From positions 1 through 36,682 of the forward strand of contig JAFZHS010000024.1 of assembly GCA_017554745.1 (NCBI GenBank): 36,682 bases of DNA. Reading direction: 5' to 3'. This document shows positions 15,496 to 24,262 of this stretch, piece by piece. The position numbers were made by a program, and so were the translations under genes. The stretch comes from Clostridiales bacterium (GTDB lineage Bacteria > Bacillota > Clostridia > Saccharofermentanales > Saccharofermentanaceae). The notes below the pieces were generated by a model. It was not told the DNA's origin and ran no database searches. It saw only the letters and a program-made list of their open reading frames with translations. Within the stretch, counting starts at the first letter, position 1. Every line of letters begins with the position of its first letter.

Positions 15496-16977
15496 ATGCG
15501 TTTAAAGGATCTATTAAAGTACGAGAAGATCGTAATTCAATGCCACGACAACCCTGATGCTGATGCGTTGGCTTCGGGTTATGCATTGAAGTGGTATTTC
15601 GAGCAGAACAAGAAGACTGTAAAGTTCATTTACAGGGGCAGGAACGAGATCCGCAAGAGCAACCTGCTCATCATGGTAAAGGAGCTTGAGATCCCTGTCA
15701 GCTACGAGCCTTTCTACGCAGATGAACCTGATCTTCTGATCACTGTCGACTGCCAGTACGGCGAAAAGAACGTCACCGCGACCACTGCGAAGTTTGTCGC
15801 CATCATTGACCACCACAAGCAGGCGGTCGATTCTGTTAGGGCTCTTACGCAGATAAGCAGCGATATCGGCAGCTGCTCAACGGTCGTATGGGACATGATA
15901 AAAGCTGAAGGCATGGATCCGAACGACAACAGGCTTGTAGCAACAGCTCTTTACTACGGCCTATTCTCAGACACCAACAAGCTCTCAGAAGTATCGCACC
16001 CTCTCGACCGAGACATGATGGACTCCCTGATCTACAACAAGAGCACCATCACTTCCATGGTCAACTCCAACATCTCGCTCGATGAGCTCATGATCACGGG
16101 CCGTGCGATCCTTAACTACGAATATCACGATAGCAATAAATATCTGATCATCGAAGCAGAGCAGTGCGATCCCTGCATTCTCGGTCTGATAAGCGATTTT
16201 GCGCTTGAGACGGAGAATGTCGATGTCTGCCTTGCATTCTATGTCAGTACATATGAAGTCAAATTCTCCGTAAGGAGCTGTTCTCGCGAAGTCTATGCCA
16301 ACGAGCTCGCTGCTTTCCTGGCAGAAGGCCTGGGCGGCGGCGGCGGCCACATGCTGAAGGCCGGCGGCACGATCAGGACTGAGCTTCTCAAGAAGCCCGC
16401 GAGGGAATTACTCGAGGAGAGAATGGTCCAGTATTACGACAGCTTCCTCGTTATCTATGCGAAGAAAACGACCCTCAATACATCGACCATGAAGCGCTAC
16501 AACAAAGTCCAGCAGACACTGGGTGTCGTTAAGCTTTCCGATGTTTTCCCGGCCGGCACGCCGATCAACATAAGAACTCTCGAAGGCGATGTCGATACTG
16601 TAATCGACAACGAGGCTTACCTCATGATCGGCATCGAGGGCGAGATCTACCCCATCAAGGAGCAGAAGCTCTTAAGCTCTTATCAGTTCACGAACTTCGT
16701 GTACACGAGAGCCTTCGAATACGAGCCGAGAATTAAAAATACTGTAACAGGCGAGATCAAGAAGGTCCTGCAGTTCGCCAAGACCGTCAGATCCACCGGC
16801 AGCACGATCATATTCGCAAAGCCTCTGGAGCAGCCTGTAAAGCTCTTCACGGCCTGGACTGAGGATAAGTACTATTCCGGCCGCGTCGGCGACTACATCG
16901 CTGTCAGAGCGGACGACGAGCACGATATCTATATCATCAATAAGGATATTTTTGACAGGACGTACACGCCGATCTAA
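15496..16977 (+). CDS. DHH/DHHA1 phosphoesterase
   Basis: The 493 residues start with a DHH domain. CHDNPDADALASG near residue 16 holds the first metal ligands, VDCQYG near residue 92 the second site, and IDHHKQ near residue 108 the DHH motif itself. A DHHA1 domain with GGGGGHMLKAGG near residue 285 binds the substrate phosphate. Related enzymes degrade short oligoribonucleotides or cyclic di-AMP products. An extra C-terminal half of about 190 residues ends with GDYIAVRADDEHDIYIINKDIF, whose role I do not know. The start is uncertain: ATG at 15478 (site AAAGG) and ATG at 15496 (site GGTAGGT) are both possible. I chose 15496 because family members begin close to the DHH domain. Confidence 0.85.
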   Translation: MRLKDLLKYEKIVIQCHDNPDADALASGYALKWYFEQNKKTVKFIYRGRNEIRKSNLLIMVKELEIPVSYEPFYADEPDLLITVDCQYGEKNVTATTAKFVAIIDHHKQAVDSVRALTQISSDIGSCSTVVWDMIKAEGMDPNDNRLVATALYYGLFSDTNKLSEVSHPLDRDMMDSLIYNKSTITSMVNSNISLDELMITGRAILNYEYHDSNKYLIIEAEQCDPCILGLISDFALETENVDVCLAFYVSTYEVKFSVRSCSREVYANELAAFLAEGLGGGGGHMLKAGGTIRTELLKKPARELLEERMVQYYDSFLVIYAKKTTLNTSTMKRYNKVQQTLGVVKLSDVFPAGTPINIRTLEGDVDTVIDNEAYLMIGIEGEIYPIKEQKLLSSYQFTNFVYTRAFEYEPRIKNTVTGEIKKVLQFAKTVRSTGSTIIFAKPLEQPVKLFTAWTEDKYYSGRVGDYIAVRADDEHDIYIINKDIFDRTYTPI

Positions 16978-16999
16978 GATTGCGCGGTGTTGGTAAGGC

Positions 17000-17027
17000 A
17001 AAATGCCTCCCGCTGCGGGGCGTTTTA
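17000..17027 (+). terminator. Terminator of the DHH gene
   Basis: AAAATGCCTC (17000-17009) pairs with GGGGCGTTTT (17017-17026, with G-T pairs), so the A-run also makes it work in reverse. It lies 23 bases after the DHH stop. Confidence 0.7.
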
Positions 17028-17052
17028 CCTGTTTTAAGAAAATTGCACTTTT

Positions 17053-17216
17053 GGGTAAAGATTTTGCAGAAATCTTTACCCGTTTTTATCTTTTTCGCTT
17101 TTTGGGTAAAGGATTTGGTGAAATCTTTACCTAAACTCGAAACAACTGCGATTCAGGTAAAAAAGTCTCTCAGATTTTTACCCAAAGAGCTTGTTTTTTC
17201 GAAATGGGTAAAAGCC
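17053..17216. repeat. 51-bp tandem array of GGGTAAA palindromes
   Basis: Four units begin at 17053, 17104, 17155 and 17206, exactly 51 bp apart. Each starts with GGGTAAA (AGGTAAA in the third). In the first three a complementary TTTACC follows, ending about 28 bases into the unit. Unit 1 is a perfect 12-bp stem (GGGTAAAGATTT, loop TGCAG, AAATCTTTACCC) followed by GTTTTTATCTTTTT. Because 51 is a multiple of 3, a plus-strand open frame (16980-17264) reads through as 17-residue repeats with WVK and SLP at fixed places, but it has no ribosome site. I therefore regard the DNA or RNA structure as primary. Confidence 0.75.
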
Positions 17217-17230
17217 AAACAATTCCAACA

Positions 17231-17262
17231 AAAAAAGACGGCAGATATCACTGCCGTCTTAT
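17231..17262. terminator. Terminator of the TIR gene (bidirectional)
   Basis: AAGACGGCAG (17235-17244) and CTGCCGTCTT (17251-17260) form a perfect stem with loop ATATCA. On the minus strand it is followed by TTTTTTT, 20 bases after the TIR stop; on the plus strand it would also stop the repeat-array transcript. Confidence 0.88.
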
Positions 17263-17279
17263 AATTTGAATCATCAGAT

Positions 17280-20200
17280 TTATGTAATACCGTACTTGTT
17301 TTTGGTAATCTCATCGAGCTCGTGTTCGCCAAGATAAAGTTTTGCTTTTGCCCTGAGATCTTCGAGAGAATAGTGCTTTATCCATCCGGGTGTGCAATCG
17401 GTGGAGTATATATACGAGAATACGAAGAAACGGTCTGTCTCCGGATGATAAGCGTAAGCGTTTTTGACGCAGGCGAGCTCTACCCATTCATTAGTATCGA
17501 AAAGGCTGATCTGGTCATCTATCTGAATATAGAGATAGTGGTTCTTGTCATCAAAATATGCTCTGTTGACGCCCAGGCCGCTGATCGATGTCTCGTGCTT
17601 GCCTATGAGTGTTCCGGTATCGGCCTCATAGCGCAAAAGATAATCATCGTCCACAATGTACAGGACCTTATCTTTGTAGAAGGCAAAGCATCTGGTAGTG
17701 CAGTTGCAGCGGAAAGAATAAAGCTTCTTGTAAGATGTGTCAGTTACTATAACGGTGCTTCCGTCAGACAACAGGATCTTGGAATCATCATCGAAAGTGG
17801 TAACGTAAAATCTGTAAGTGTAAACGATCTCCCATTCATCAGGAAGCTCTATTTCTTCGATCTCTTCAGTCGTCAGATCGATCGCGTACACATGATGCTG
17901 ATAAGGGATGAAGAGGGTGTTAATGCTTGGTATATACTTGGAATGCGAGAATACCGATGATTTGTACTCATCCACTTCGATCGTAAAATCCTGTTCATTG
18001 GTTCTGTCCAGATCGGAGACAATTACATCTATCTGTTCATCAGAATAGCTTAACTTGCAGCTGTAGATCTTTCCGTTGGAAATATATTCCGGTGTCTCCA
18101 CTATTACATCAAGCTTTTCCACCGTAAAGTTTTCCGTATCGATCTCATAGATGCTGTCTGCGAAGCAGCCGTAAATCGAGTCACCAACGCATTCGATAGA
18201 GAAACTGTCAGTTATATATCCGTTGGTAATCTCAATGTCAGTCGTGAAGACAATATCTGCTTCGTTCTGATCGATAATGCAGATCCTGATGCCAGTTGCA
18301 TCATTTATGCTTGAACAGACTATGAGATAATCATCTTTCACGTAAGAATTAAAGTAAGACGAGCCGGTAATGCTTCCGGAATTGATCGTGTTCCATTCGT
18401 CATCCTGCAGGAAACGGTTATAAGCGATGAGATCCGTGCTGCCGTAAGCAGCAGCATAAATAAAGTCGCCGATAACACCATAATGGGCATTATTGCAAAT
18501 AGAATCGAAAGACTGCAGAGAATTCGAAGTATCACTTACTGCGAAAGCATATTCGCCGTGTCTGCATATAAACTCCGGCCAGCCATTCTGGTTAAAATCA
18601 TTTACGGCAATAAGGGTGCTGCCGGTCTGATAATTGACCAGAGCTTCACCTGTATTAATATCATAAATGGTTGCAACATTTCCCGAGTAGAAAATAACTG
18701 CATCGCGTGAAGGGATATACAGTACGCCGGTAACGATATCTTCGTCGGTGTATGTCAATTTATCGTGCCACAGCTCATTCATTTTATCGTCATAACAGAA
18801 AATTTCCTTACTTCCCGACCTGACGGCTGTTACGTCATCGGCAATCTGCATTGAACCATCAGACAAATCATTGTCTGTTATGGCGCAAAGGTATCCGTTC
18901 TCAATAAAGTTCAGTGATTCAATGTAGAAAGTATCAGGGAAGTTGCTGTAATCTGCTTTTGTTTCCGTGTCGTAAATGTGTATCTTATAATCTTCTCCGA
19001 AAACAAAGTCGCTGTCAGCGTAAGCGATCTTCTTACCGTCAGAAGAAACCGTCAGACATTCGACACTATCAAGGAAAGACGATTCTTTTAACTTATATAT
19101 TTCTTTCTCGGATCCGTCTCTTGATGACAGTCTGGCGACACAGCCGTCACCGATATCAAAGTATACCGAACCGGCATTGTATATTACTTCATTCTTAAAG
19201 AACTCCTCATATTTGTCCGGATCGAGCTTATACTCCCAAACATCAGTCCCGGTCTGGATATTGTATGCTTCCATATGCTGACTGTATATGATCAGGATAA
19301 AATCATCCTCCATGAAGAGCATATCCAACGGATGATAATCGCCATTCTTCCTAAAGACGAGATCATGAGACAGTGAATCCCAGCAATAAATATCGCCGGC
19401 TACATCCAATGCAGCAACATATTTCTCTGAAGGCGATACCTTGATCATCTTTATGGCGTGATCAGTCCTGTAGTTCCATGTAGGAGCGATATTGTTGCCG
19501 GCGTTTGACTCATAAGCTGCTGTCGCGTCAGTGAGTGCGCGGATTGCTGAAGCCGTCACAGGCATCTTATCCTTATCGTCCTTCGGAAGCGCCTCGAGCG
19601 CGATATGGACAGCGTCTGTTCTCAGATCAGCGTCCAAAAGCTGTTCTGACGTGGTAGACAGATATTGTGCTCTGTTTCTCAGAGATTCTATGTAGTTGTC
19701 ATTTATCTTCTTGCTCATTATGAGCGAGTAAGTCGTAAATCCGGCCATTGCAAGGAAAGCGGCTGCGACGATCGCTGCGACACGCCTGATCCTGTACTGG
19801 CGGTTTCTTCTCTGGAGTTCGTCATATGAGCACCCTAAGAGTGCAGAAGCGAGCCTCGGAAGCTCTTCGTTGTCCGCTCTGGACCTGGACAGTCTGTAGT
19901 CGCAGGACAGCGGTTCGACCGGCACTTTGATGGTGTGCTGGAAGCCGTTTGCGTCAGTGATTATCTTCTCGCCGGTAAGGAGCTCTTCGGGAATGACATC
20001 CTGCGGTTCGCCGTCGCAGAGGACTGTCAGGATCTTGTCTTTGGTATGTGTCAAAAGGAATGTCTGGATCTCTCTTTTGACCCACATTGATTCCTTGGTG
20101 TTCGTGGAGCAGATAACGATCAGGTACTCGGACTTGGCGAGCGCGTCAGTGATGGTCTCGGTCAGGTCGCTAGTGATGGGGAGCTCGTCCTTATCCCTGA

Positions 20201-20348
20201 AGATACGGTTGATCTTCTGGTGCTTGAGCTTCTTCTTGAGCTTGTGCGGCACATGGAAATGCTCGAGCTTCCTCTGGATGTGCGAGGCGATGCTCATATC
20301 GAGCTTTGCGTGTCTGTAGGATATGAAAGCGTTATAGAAATCGATCAT
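17280..20348 (-). CDS. TIR domain - transmembrane - beta-propeller protein
   Basis: The 1022 residues fall into three parts. Residues 1-150 form a TIR domain (FYNAFISYRHAKLD start, RIFRDKDELP box, YLIVICSTN strand, then MWVKREI with Trp89 and Glu93). Glu93 matches the position of the catalytic glutamate in NAD-cleaving TIR domains and of the WxxxE motif. One membrane helix lies near residues 188-210. The remaining 800 residues look like WD40/PQQ-type beta-propeller blades (repeated D-G-x-I-Y, YDxxTG and WD turns), probably outside the cell. The layout suggests a sensor propeller that controls an intracellular TIR effector, in defence or signalling; that is inference. The ribosome site GGGAGAGGG precedes the ATG. 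It lies 107 bases after the PEP-synthase-like gene. Confidence 0.85.
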   Translation of the reverse strand: MIDFYNAFISYRHAKLDMSIASHIQRKLEHFHVPHKLKKKLKHQKINRIFRDKDELPITSDLTETITDALAKSEYLIVICSTNTKESMWVKREIQTFLLTHTKDKILTVLCDGEPQDVIPEELLTGEKIITDANGFQHTIKVPVEPLSCDYRLSRSRADNEELPRLASALLGCSYDELQRRNRQYRIRRVAAIVAAAFLAMAGFTTYSLIMSKKINDNYIESLRNRAQYLSTTSEQLLDADLRTDAVHIALEALPKDDKDKMPVTASAIRALTDATAAYESNAGNNIAPTWNYRTDHAIKMIKVSPSEKYVAALDVAGDIYCWDSLSHDLVFRKNGDYHPLDMLFMEDDFILIIYSQHMEAYNIQTGTDVWEYKLDPDKYEEFFKNEVIYNAGSVYFDIGDGCVARLSSRDGSEKEIYKLKESSFLDSVECLTVSSDGKKIAYADSDFVFGEDYKIHIYDTETKADYSNFPDTFYIESLNFIENGYLCAITDNDLSDGSMQIADDVTAVRSGSKEIFCYDDKMNELWHDKLTYTDEDIVTGVLYIPSRDAVIFYSGNVATIYDINTGEALVNYQTGSTLIAVNDFNQNGWPEFICRHGEYAFAVSDTSNSLQSFDSICNNAHYGVIGDFIYAAAYGSTDLIAYNRFLQDDEWNTINSGSITGSSYFNSYVKDDYLIVCSSINDATGIRICIIDQNEADIVFTTDIEITNGYITDSFSIECVGDSIYGCFADSIYEIDTENFTVEKLDVIVETPEYISNGKIYSCKLSYSDEQIDVIVSDLDRTNEQDFTIEVDEYKSSVFSHSKYIPSINTLFIPYQHHVYAIDLTTEEIEEIELPDEWEIVYTYRFYVTTFDDDSKILLSDGSTVIVTDTSYKKLYSFRCNCTTRCFAFYKDKVLYIVDDDYLLRYEADTGTLIGKHETSISGLGVNRAYFDDKNHYLYIQIDDQISLFDTNEWVELACVKNAYAYHPETDRFFVFSYIYSTDCTPGWIKHYSLEDLRAKAKLYLGEHELDEITKNKYGIT

Positions 20349-20355
20349 TTAGAGA

Positions 20356-20442
20356 CCCTCTCCCTTTTTTATTCCTCGAAAACAATAGTAACATAAATTC
20401 TTAAAGTCTTCCTTTACTCTACTATTACAGTCGGGGGAGAGG
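20356..20442 (-). promoter_or_regulatory. Control region of the TIR gene: promoter plus anti-Shine-Dalgarno
   Basis: On the minus strand TGTTACTAT (TACTAT is the complement of 20385-20390) is an extended -10. Upstream of it the RNA would carry CCTCTCCC (complement of 20435-20442), which can pair with the TIR ribosome site GGGAGAGG (complement of 20357-20364). Only read-through RNA from the upstream gene would contain both. Confidence 0.45.
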
Positions 20443-20455
20443 ATATGTTGCAATC

Positions 20456-22780
20456 TCAGGTCTTTTCTATCGTGACGGTGCCTTTCCCGCCGTCTACCGT
20501 GACGGTATCACCGGTCTTCAGGACCGTGGTCGCATTGCGGCAGCCGACGACCGCGGGGATGCCGAATTCTCTTGCCACAATCGCGGCGTGGGAGAGCGGA
20601 GCCCCGATGTCAGTAACGATCGCGGACACTTTGTGGAACGCTACCGTCCAGCCGATGTTTGTGGCGCGGGTGACGAGGATCTCGCCCTCTTTTATCTCGC
20701 CGATCCTGCTTACGTCATCTATTACGCGCACGGTTCCCGTGACTACTCCTGCCGCGCCGGCAAAGCCTTTGACGTCGGAGGGCACATCTCCCGTGGGGCG
20801 GTCGCTTACGAAAACATCATAACGGCGGGCAGGGTCAGAAAGCCACTTGTCCGGATCAAACCTGCCTATGACAAGGTTAGGGAAGCCCGGGTATGTGTTG
20901 TATCTTGCAAAGGATTCTTTTCGCGCCGGGATAAAAGCGACGGCGGAATCATTGCCCTTAAGAAGGTTAAACATCTCCGTAAAGCTCAGCATGAAGATGT
21001 CGTCGCCCAGGCCTTTAAGCTCGCCTGCCTTAAGGCAGTATTCCCTGAATACACAGAATATGCGCACGCCCTTGCTCCTGATGTCTTCGCGGAAAATATT
21101 CGCGTGAATGAACGACGCAATCTCTTTATCGATCCACTTGCGCTTGGAAGGGAATTTCTCCTTGAACTCAGCGAGAGCTTCTTCGTAAGCGCTCTTTTGT
21201 GCGGCCTGCATCCGGTGCAGAGGAGAGCCGCCTGCGGGCATGTCCTTCAAAAGATTATCAGGGAAGGCAGGGTCTTCATAAGGGCGCGGGGCCATAAGCT
21301 CCATTTCGTCAGCGGAGCGGTGACCGCAGGTGCGGGTGTATTCTTCGCGCGTCATGCGGCCTTCGGCGACGTCTTCTAAGAGCAGCATCGGCTTCATGCA
21401 GTCGATGATGCCCACACAGCCCGTGCAGAGCCTGTTTGCCAGGTCTTCGCCCGCGATCTTGGCAATCTTTTTGCGTGTGCCGAAAAGCGGTACCAGCGAC
21501 GTTCCGCTCGCAGTCATGATCGATGCCAGACCGTCGTTCAGATTGGGCTGCAAGACCTCATCCCAGAATCTCGCCAGTTCGGCACTGCTTCCGATATCTT
21601 TGATCTTAACGATCAGATCCTCTGAGATCTTGTGGAGGTTTTCCACCATCTCGAGCTTTTGTTTCTTCGTAAGCTTCGATTTGTTCTTGGGGAAGAAGAG
21701 CTTTTTAAGGTTCTTCAGGAATGCTTTTTTGTCGAAAGGCGATATGGGGATCTCTGCGCCCTCCGGTATCTCGCCGACGAGCTCTTTTACAGTCTCATAA
21801 GCTTTTTCGCGGCTCTTTCCGAAGCTCATCAGCAGCGAGCACATCACGGAGATATTCATGTAGGCCTGGCCGTTAATGTTGTCGAGCCAGTCAGGAACCC
21901 CCAGGAATTCATTGATCTTCTCGAGCACGCTGAAGGTCATGGGGCTTACGGGCTTCATGAAGATCTCGCCGACGTTGGTCTTGGTAAGGAGCTTATATCC
22001 GGAGCGCGAACCGTTTATGTCGTAATTCTTGGGATCGAGTCTTCTGAGCGTCGTGATCGGGCGCGCCTGCAAAATATAGACTTTGCGGCTTGCGATGGCC
22101 CATTCGATATCCATAGGGACTTTGTAGAAGAACCTGATCGCGAGCGAATACTTCCGCAGGGTCTTTGCGTAAGGAGCGATCTCGGGATTGCCTTCATAGG
22201 TCTTATCGATGGCGCTGATCCTGAATTCTTCGGCATTCTCGGATCCCGACACGAGCTTCTCGCCCTCGCCTTTTACGTAGTTGCCGACGATCTTCTCGTC
22301 CTTGCCGGTGATGATGTCAGACGTAAAGATAACGCCCGCAAACTCAGGCTTTACAAACTCCTGAATGACTACGCCGATGCCTTCGCCCGAGACGTCATTT
22401 TGGGCTTTGTATTCTTCAACACGCGCACTCTTCGCGGACGCTGCGACCTGATCGACTGCAGCCCTTATTCCGTCGACTGCGACGTCCGTCAGTGTCTCGT
22501 ACTGCCCTGCAAAAGAATTGCTCTCGCCGTCTTCACCGATCGCAGAAGATCTTACCGCGTAAGTCTTAGCGCGGTTAAGCTTTGCGATCAGCGCATCTAA
22601 TTCCGCGCCGGCGTCTTCCGTTATCTTCCCGTCGCGAAAACCGTCCGCGGTGATAACGTACCCGGACGGGATATTCAGTTTAAGATTCTGCATCATGAGC
22701 GACAGGGAAGAAGCCTTGCCGCCTGCTGTCTTCAGCTTTTCGCCGGGTAGAGTTTTTAAGTCGTAGATATATCTCATCAT
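20456..22780 (-). CDS. PEP-synthase / rifampicin-phosphotransferase-like enzyme
   Basis: The 774 residues hold an N-terminal ATP-grasp domain of the pyruvate-phosphate-dikinase type. Its marks are GGKASSLSLMM near residue 20, AVRSSAIGEDGESNSFAGQYET near 75 and VPMDIEWAIASRKVYILQARPI near 225. A long middle region follows, then a C-terminal swivelling phosphohistidine domain with GAPLSHAAIVAREFGIPAVVG, catalytic His731. Such enzymes move phosphate from ATP via histidine onto pyruvate or a drug. The order ATP-grasp, middle, His domain at the end resembles rifampicin phosphotransferase more than PEP synthase, which has a PEP-binding TIM barrel after the His domain. The true substrate is open. 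A TetR gene overlaps its start (TGATG), so the pair is coupled. Confidence 0.85.
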   Translation of the reverse strand: MMRYIYDLKTLPGEKLKTAGGKASSLSLMMQNLKLNIPSGYVITADGFRDGKITEDAGAELDALIAKLNRAKTYAVRSSAIGEDGESNSFAGQYETLTDVAVDGIRAAVDQVAASAKSARVEEYKAQNDVSGEGIGVVIQEFVKPEFAGVIFTSDIITGKDEKIVGNYVKGEGEKLVSGSENAEEFRISAIDKTYEGNPEIAPYAKTLRKYSLAIRFFYKVPMDIEWAIASRKVYILQARPITTLRRLDPKNYDINGSRSGYKLLTKTNVGEIFMKPVSPMTFSVLEKINEFLGVPDWLDNINGQAYMNISVMCSLLMSFGKSREKAYETVKELVGEIPEGAEIPISPFDKKAFLKNLKKLFFPKNKSKLTKKQKLEMVENLHKISEDLIVKIKDIGSSAELARFWDEVLQPNLNDGLASIMTASGTSLVPLFGTRKKIAKIAGEDLANRLCTGCVGIIDCMKPMLLLEDVAEGRMTREEYTRTCGHRSADEMELMAPRPYEDPAFPDNLLKDMPAGGSPLHRMQAAQKSAYEEALAEFKEKFPSKRKWIDKEIASFIHANIFREDIRSKGVRIFCVFREYCLKAGELKGLGDDIFMLSFTEMFNLLKGNDSAVAFIPARKESFARYNTYPGFPNLVIGRFDPDKWLSDPARRYDVFVSDRPTGDVPSDVKGFAGAAGVVTGTVRVIDDVSRIGEIKEGEILVTRATNIGWTVAFHKVSAIVTDIGAPLSHAAIVAREFGIPAVVGCRNATTVLKTGDTVTVDGGKGTVTIEKT

Positions 22781-23358
22781 CAGTCACCCAGCAGAAGATC
22801 GACTCTCATGTCGATGTATTTCTTGAGTTCTTTATCTTTGTTGAGGTCGATGCCGAAGCTCTCTTTGATGTCGTCCTTGCGGCATATGATGAGCTGCATC
22901 ATGGCGGAGAGCTCATACGCGATGAGCTTGCATTCCTTGTCGGTCTTGCGTCCCGCGTAATGCTTCTTAACGTAAGGGTAGCTGAAGGATTCCTGCGAGA
23001 GGTCACGGCTGAAGAGCACATGAGAAGTGATCGCCTTCGTGAACTTGGGGTTCTCGACGAGGCACTTTGCAACGATGAAATGGAGCTTTTTAAGGAGATC
23101 CTTAGGAGCGATATCGGAGGCGATAAGCTTTGCGACTTCGTCCTCTTTAAGGAAACTCATGTACTGCTTTTGGAATGTCTGGTAAAGAAGGTTTTCCCTT
23201 GAGCCGAAGCAGTAGTTGATCATGGAAGCCTTTGCGCCTGCGCGCTCCGCAATCTGCCTGGACGTGACCTTAAAAGGATCGTCGGCTTCCTCCATAAGTT
23301 GGAATGCAGCCTCGATCAGTTTGTCTTTTGTGATGTTGAGTTTCTCGTCTTTTTGCAT
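22780..23358 (-). CDS. TetR-family transcriptional regulator
   Basis: The 192 residues begin with a TetR helix-turn-helix. ITKDKLIEAAFQLMEE is the first helix, and TSRQIAERAGAKASMINYCFGSRENLLYQTF is the recognition region near residues 34-64. The C-terminal part would bind a small ligand and form dimers. The start at 23358 follows GGAG at seven bases; the longer frame begins with TTG at 23370. A 9-bp-armed palindrome sits directly upstream, so it most likely represses itself and the PEP-synthase-like gene, whose start overlaps its stop by one base. The ligand may be the substrate of that enzyme. Confidence 0.9.
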   Translation of the reverse strand: MQKDEKLNITKDKLIEAAFQLMEEADDPFKVTSRQIAERAGAKASMINYCFGSRENLLYQTFQKQYMSFLKEDEVAKLIASDIAPKDLLKKLHFIVAKCLVENPKFTKAITSHVLFSRDLSQESFSYPYVKKHYAGRKTDKECKLIAYELSAMMQLIICRKDDIKESFGIDLNKDKELKKYIDMRVDLLLGD

Positions 23359-23370
23359 GGTGTGCTCCAA

Positions 23371-23421
23371 TTATTGAACGTGTTCAATAATAAAGATATC
23401 ACACTGCAGGATGTTCTGCAA
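23371..23421 (-). promoter_or_regulatory. TetR operon promoter and operator
   Basis: TTATTGAAC (23371-23379), a 2-bp centre and GTTCAATAA (23382-23390) form a perfect inverted repeat. Upstream on the minus strand lie TTGCAG (complement of 23416-23421), 17 bases, and TATCTT (complement of 23393-23398) with a TG extension. The operator covers the transcription start. Confidence 0.75.
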
Positions 23422-23480
23422 TGGTGGTTGAGTGAAGTGACAGCAGTTACTTATAAAACATGCAAGCAACAGTTTGTACG

Positions 23481-23605
23481 TGTCACATGAAAAACAGGCC
23501 CCAAAGCCATGAAAACAATGGCTTTCTTCTTGTAGATTGTCTCATATGAGACAGGCAATGTGTCACTTGCCAAGTGGTAGTGGTTAACATAGACTTAAAA
23601 TATAG
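23481..23605 (+). repeat. Regulatory element R1, copy a
   Basis: TGTCACATGAAAAACA (23481-23496) and the perfect 16-bp palindrome TGTCTCATATGAGACA (23538-23553) recur in copy b at 28926 and 28983 with exactly the same 57-bp offset. TGGCTTTCTTCTTG and a distal ATAGACT are also shared. In copy a an AAAGCCAT/ATGGCTTT hairpin (23503-23525) lies inside. It sits just upstream of the XRE gene and probably carries its promoter and operator. Confidence 0.75.
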
Positions 23606-23626
23606 GTAATTTGGGAGGATGATAGC

Positions 23627-24244
23627 GTGTCTGGTTTAAGGATAAAGCTATACAGAGAAAAGAATGGCTATTCTCAAGAGGATTTGGCCAGGATCCTTGA
23701 TGTGACCAGACGAACTGTTTCCCGGTGGGAACAGAACAGTTCAAAACCTAATGGGGATGAATTAAAACGTCTGGCAACTTTATTGGGTGTAACGGAAGAT
23801 GAGATTTTAAGTGATGAAGACGATTTGATTAGACCTTCAAAAGATGCCGGACAAATCATACTCGGTAAAATATCTGATAGTGTTGATAATCTTGTTACAG
23901 GTCAAGAAATAATAAACGAAATACTTACAAATAGCAGAGACGAATATATAGATAAACAAAGTGAATTGATAAATTCTTTACAAGATCAAAACAAGCAGTT
24001 GTTATCAAAACTGGAAGAACAATCCCGAATGATTGAATCTTATAAGAAGGCAGTAGATATAAGCAGAATCGAGATCCGTCACAAGAGGATCCGGACTATT
24101 ATTATAATTATTACTTGTTTGATCATTTTGGCTTTGATATTCGGTACTTGGCTATATGTGAGAAATCACGGACTGTTAAGCAATGAATATATAGAGGGTT
24201 CTTGCGTTACAAGCGAACCTTCATATTTTGATACAGATAACTAA
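23627..24244 (+). CDS. XRE-type regulator tethered to the membrane
   Basis: The 205 residues start with a lambda-repressor-type helix-turn-helix (LRIKLYREKNGYSQEDLARILDV and RRTVSRWEQNSSKPNGDELKRLATLL, residues 4-52). A long helical, coiled-coil-like segment follows (about 80-145), then one membrane helix near residues 153-177 (RTIIIIITCLIILALIFGTWLYV), then a 28-residue tail that would lie outside the cell. DNA binding inside joined to an external tail suggests a one-component signal transducer or a factor released by proteolysis. It starts with GTG at 23627 after GGGAGGA. It is followed after 18 bases by a secreted protein gene, a plausible partner. Element R1a upstream is a likely target. 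Confidence 0.85.
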   Translation: MSGLRIKLYREKNGYSQEDLARILDVTRRTVSRWEQNSSKPNGDELKRLATLLGVTEDEILSDEDDLIRPSKDAGQIILGKISDSVDNLVTGQEIINEILTNSRDEYIDKQSELINSLQDQNKQLLSKLEEQSRMIESYKKAVDISRIEIRHKRIRTIIIIITCLIILALIFGTWLYVRNHGLLSNEYIEGSCVTSEPSYFDTDN

Positions 24245-24262
24245 AACAGGAGGTTTTAAACT

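Noticed and set aside
16980..17264. 94-codon plus-strand frame with 17-residue repeats
   Set aside because: It has no ribosome site and begins directly after the DHH stop, inside the terminator region. The palindromes explain the repeat equally well, so it is reported as a DNA repeat only.
20588..22600. Long plus-strand frames opposite the PEP-synthase-like gene
   Set aside because: They are shadows of the GC-rich minus-strand gene, with no ribosome sites or recognisable domains.
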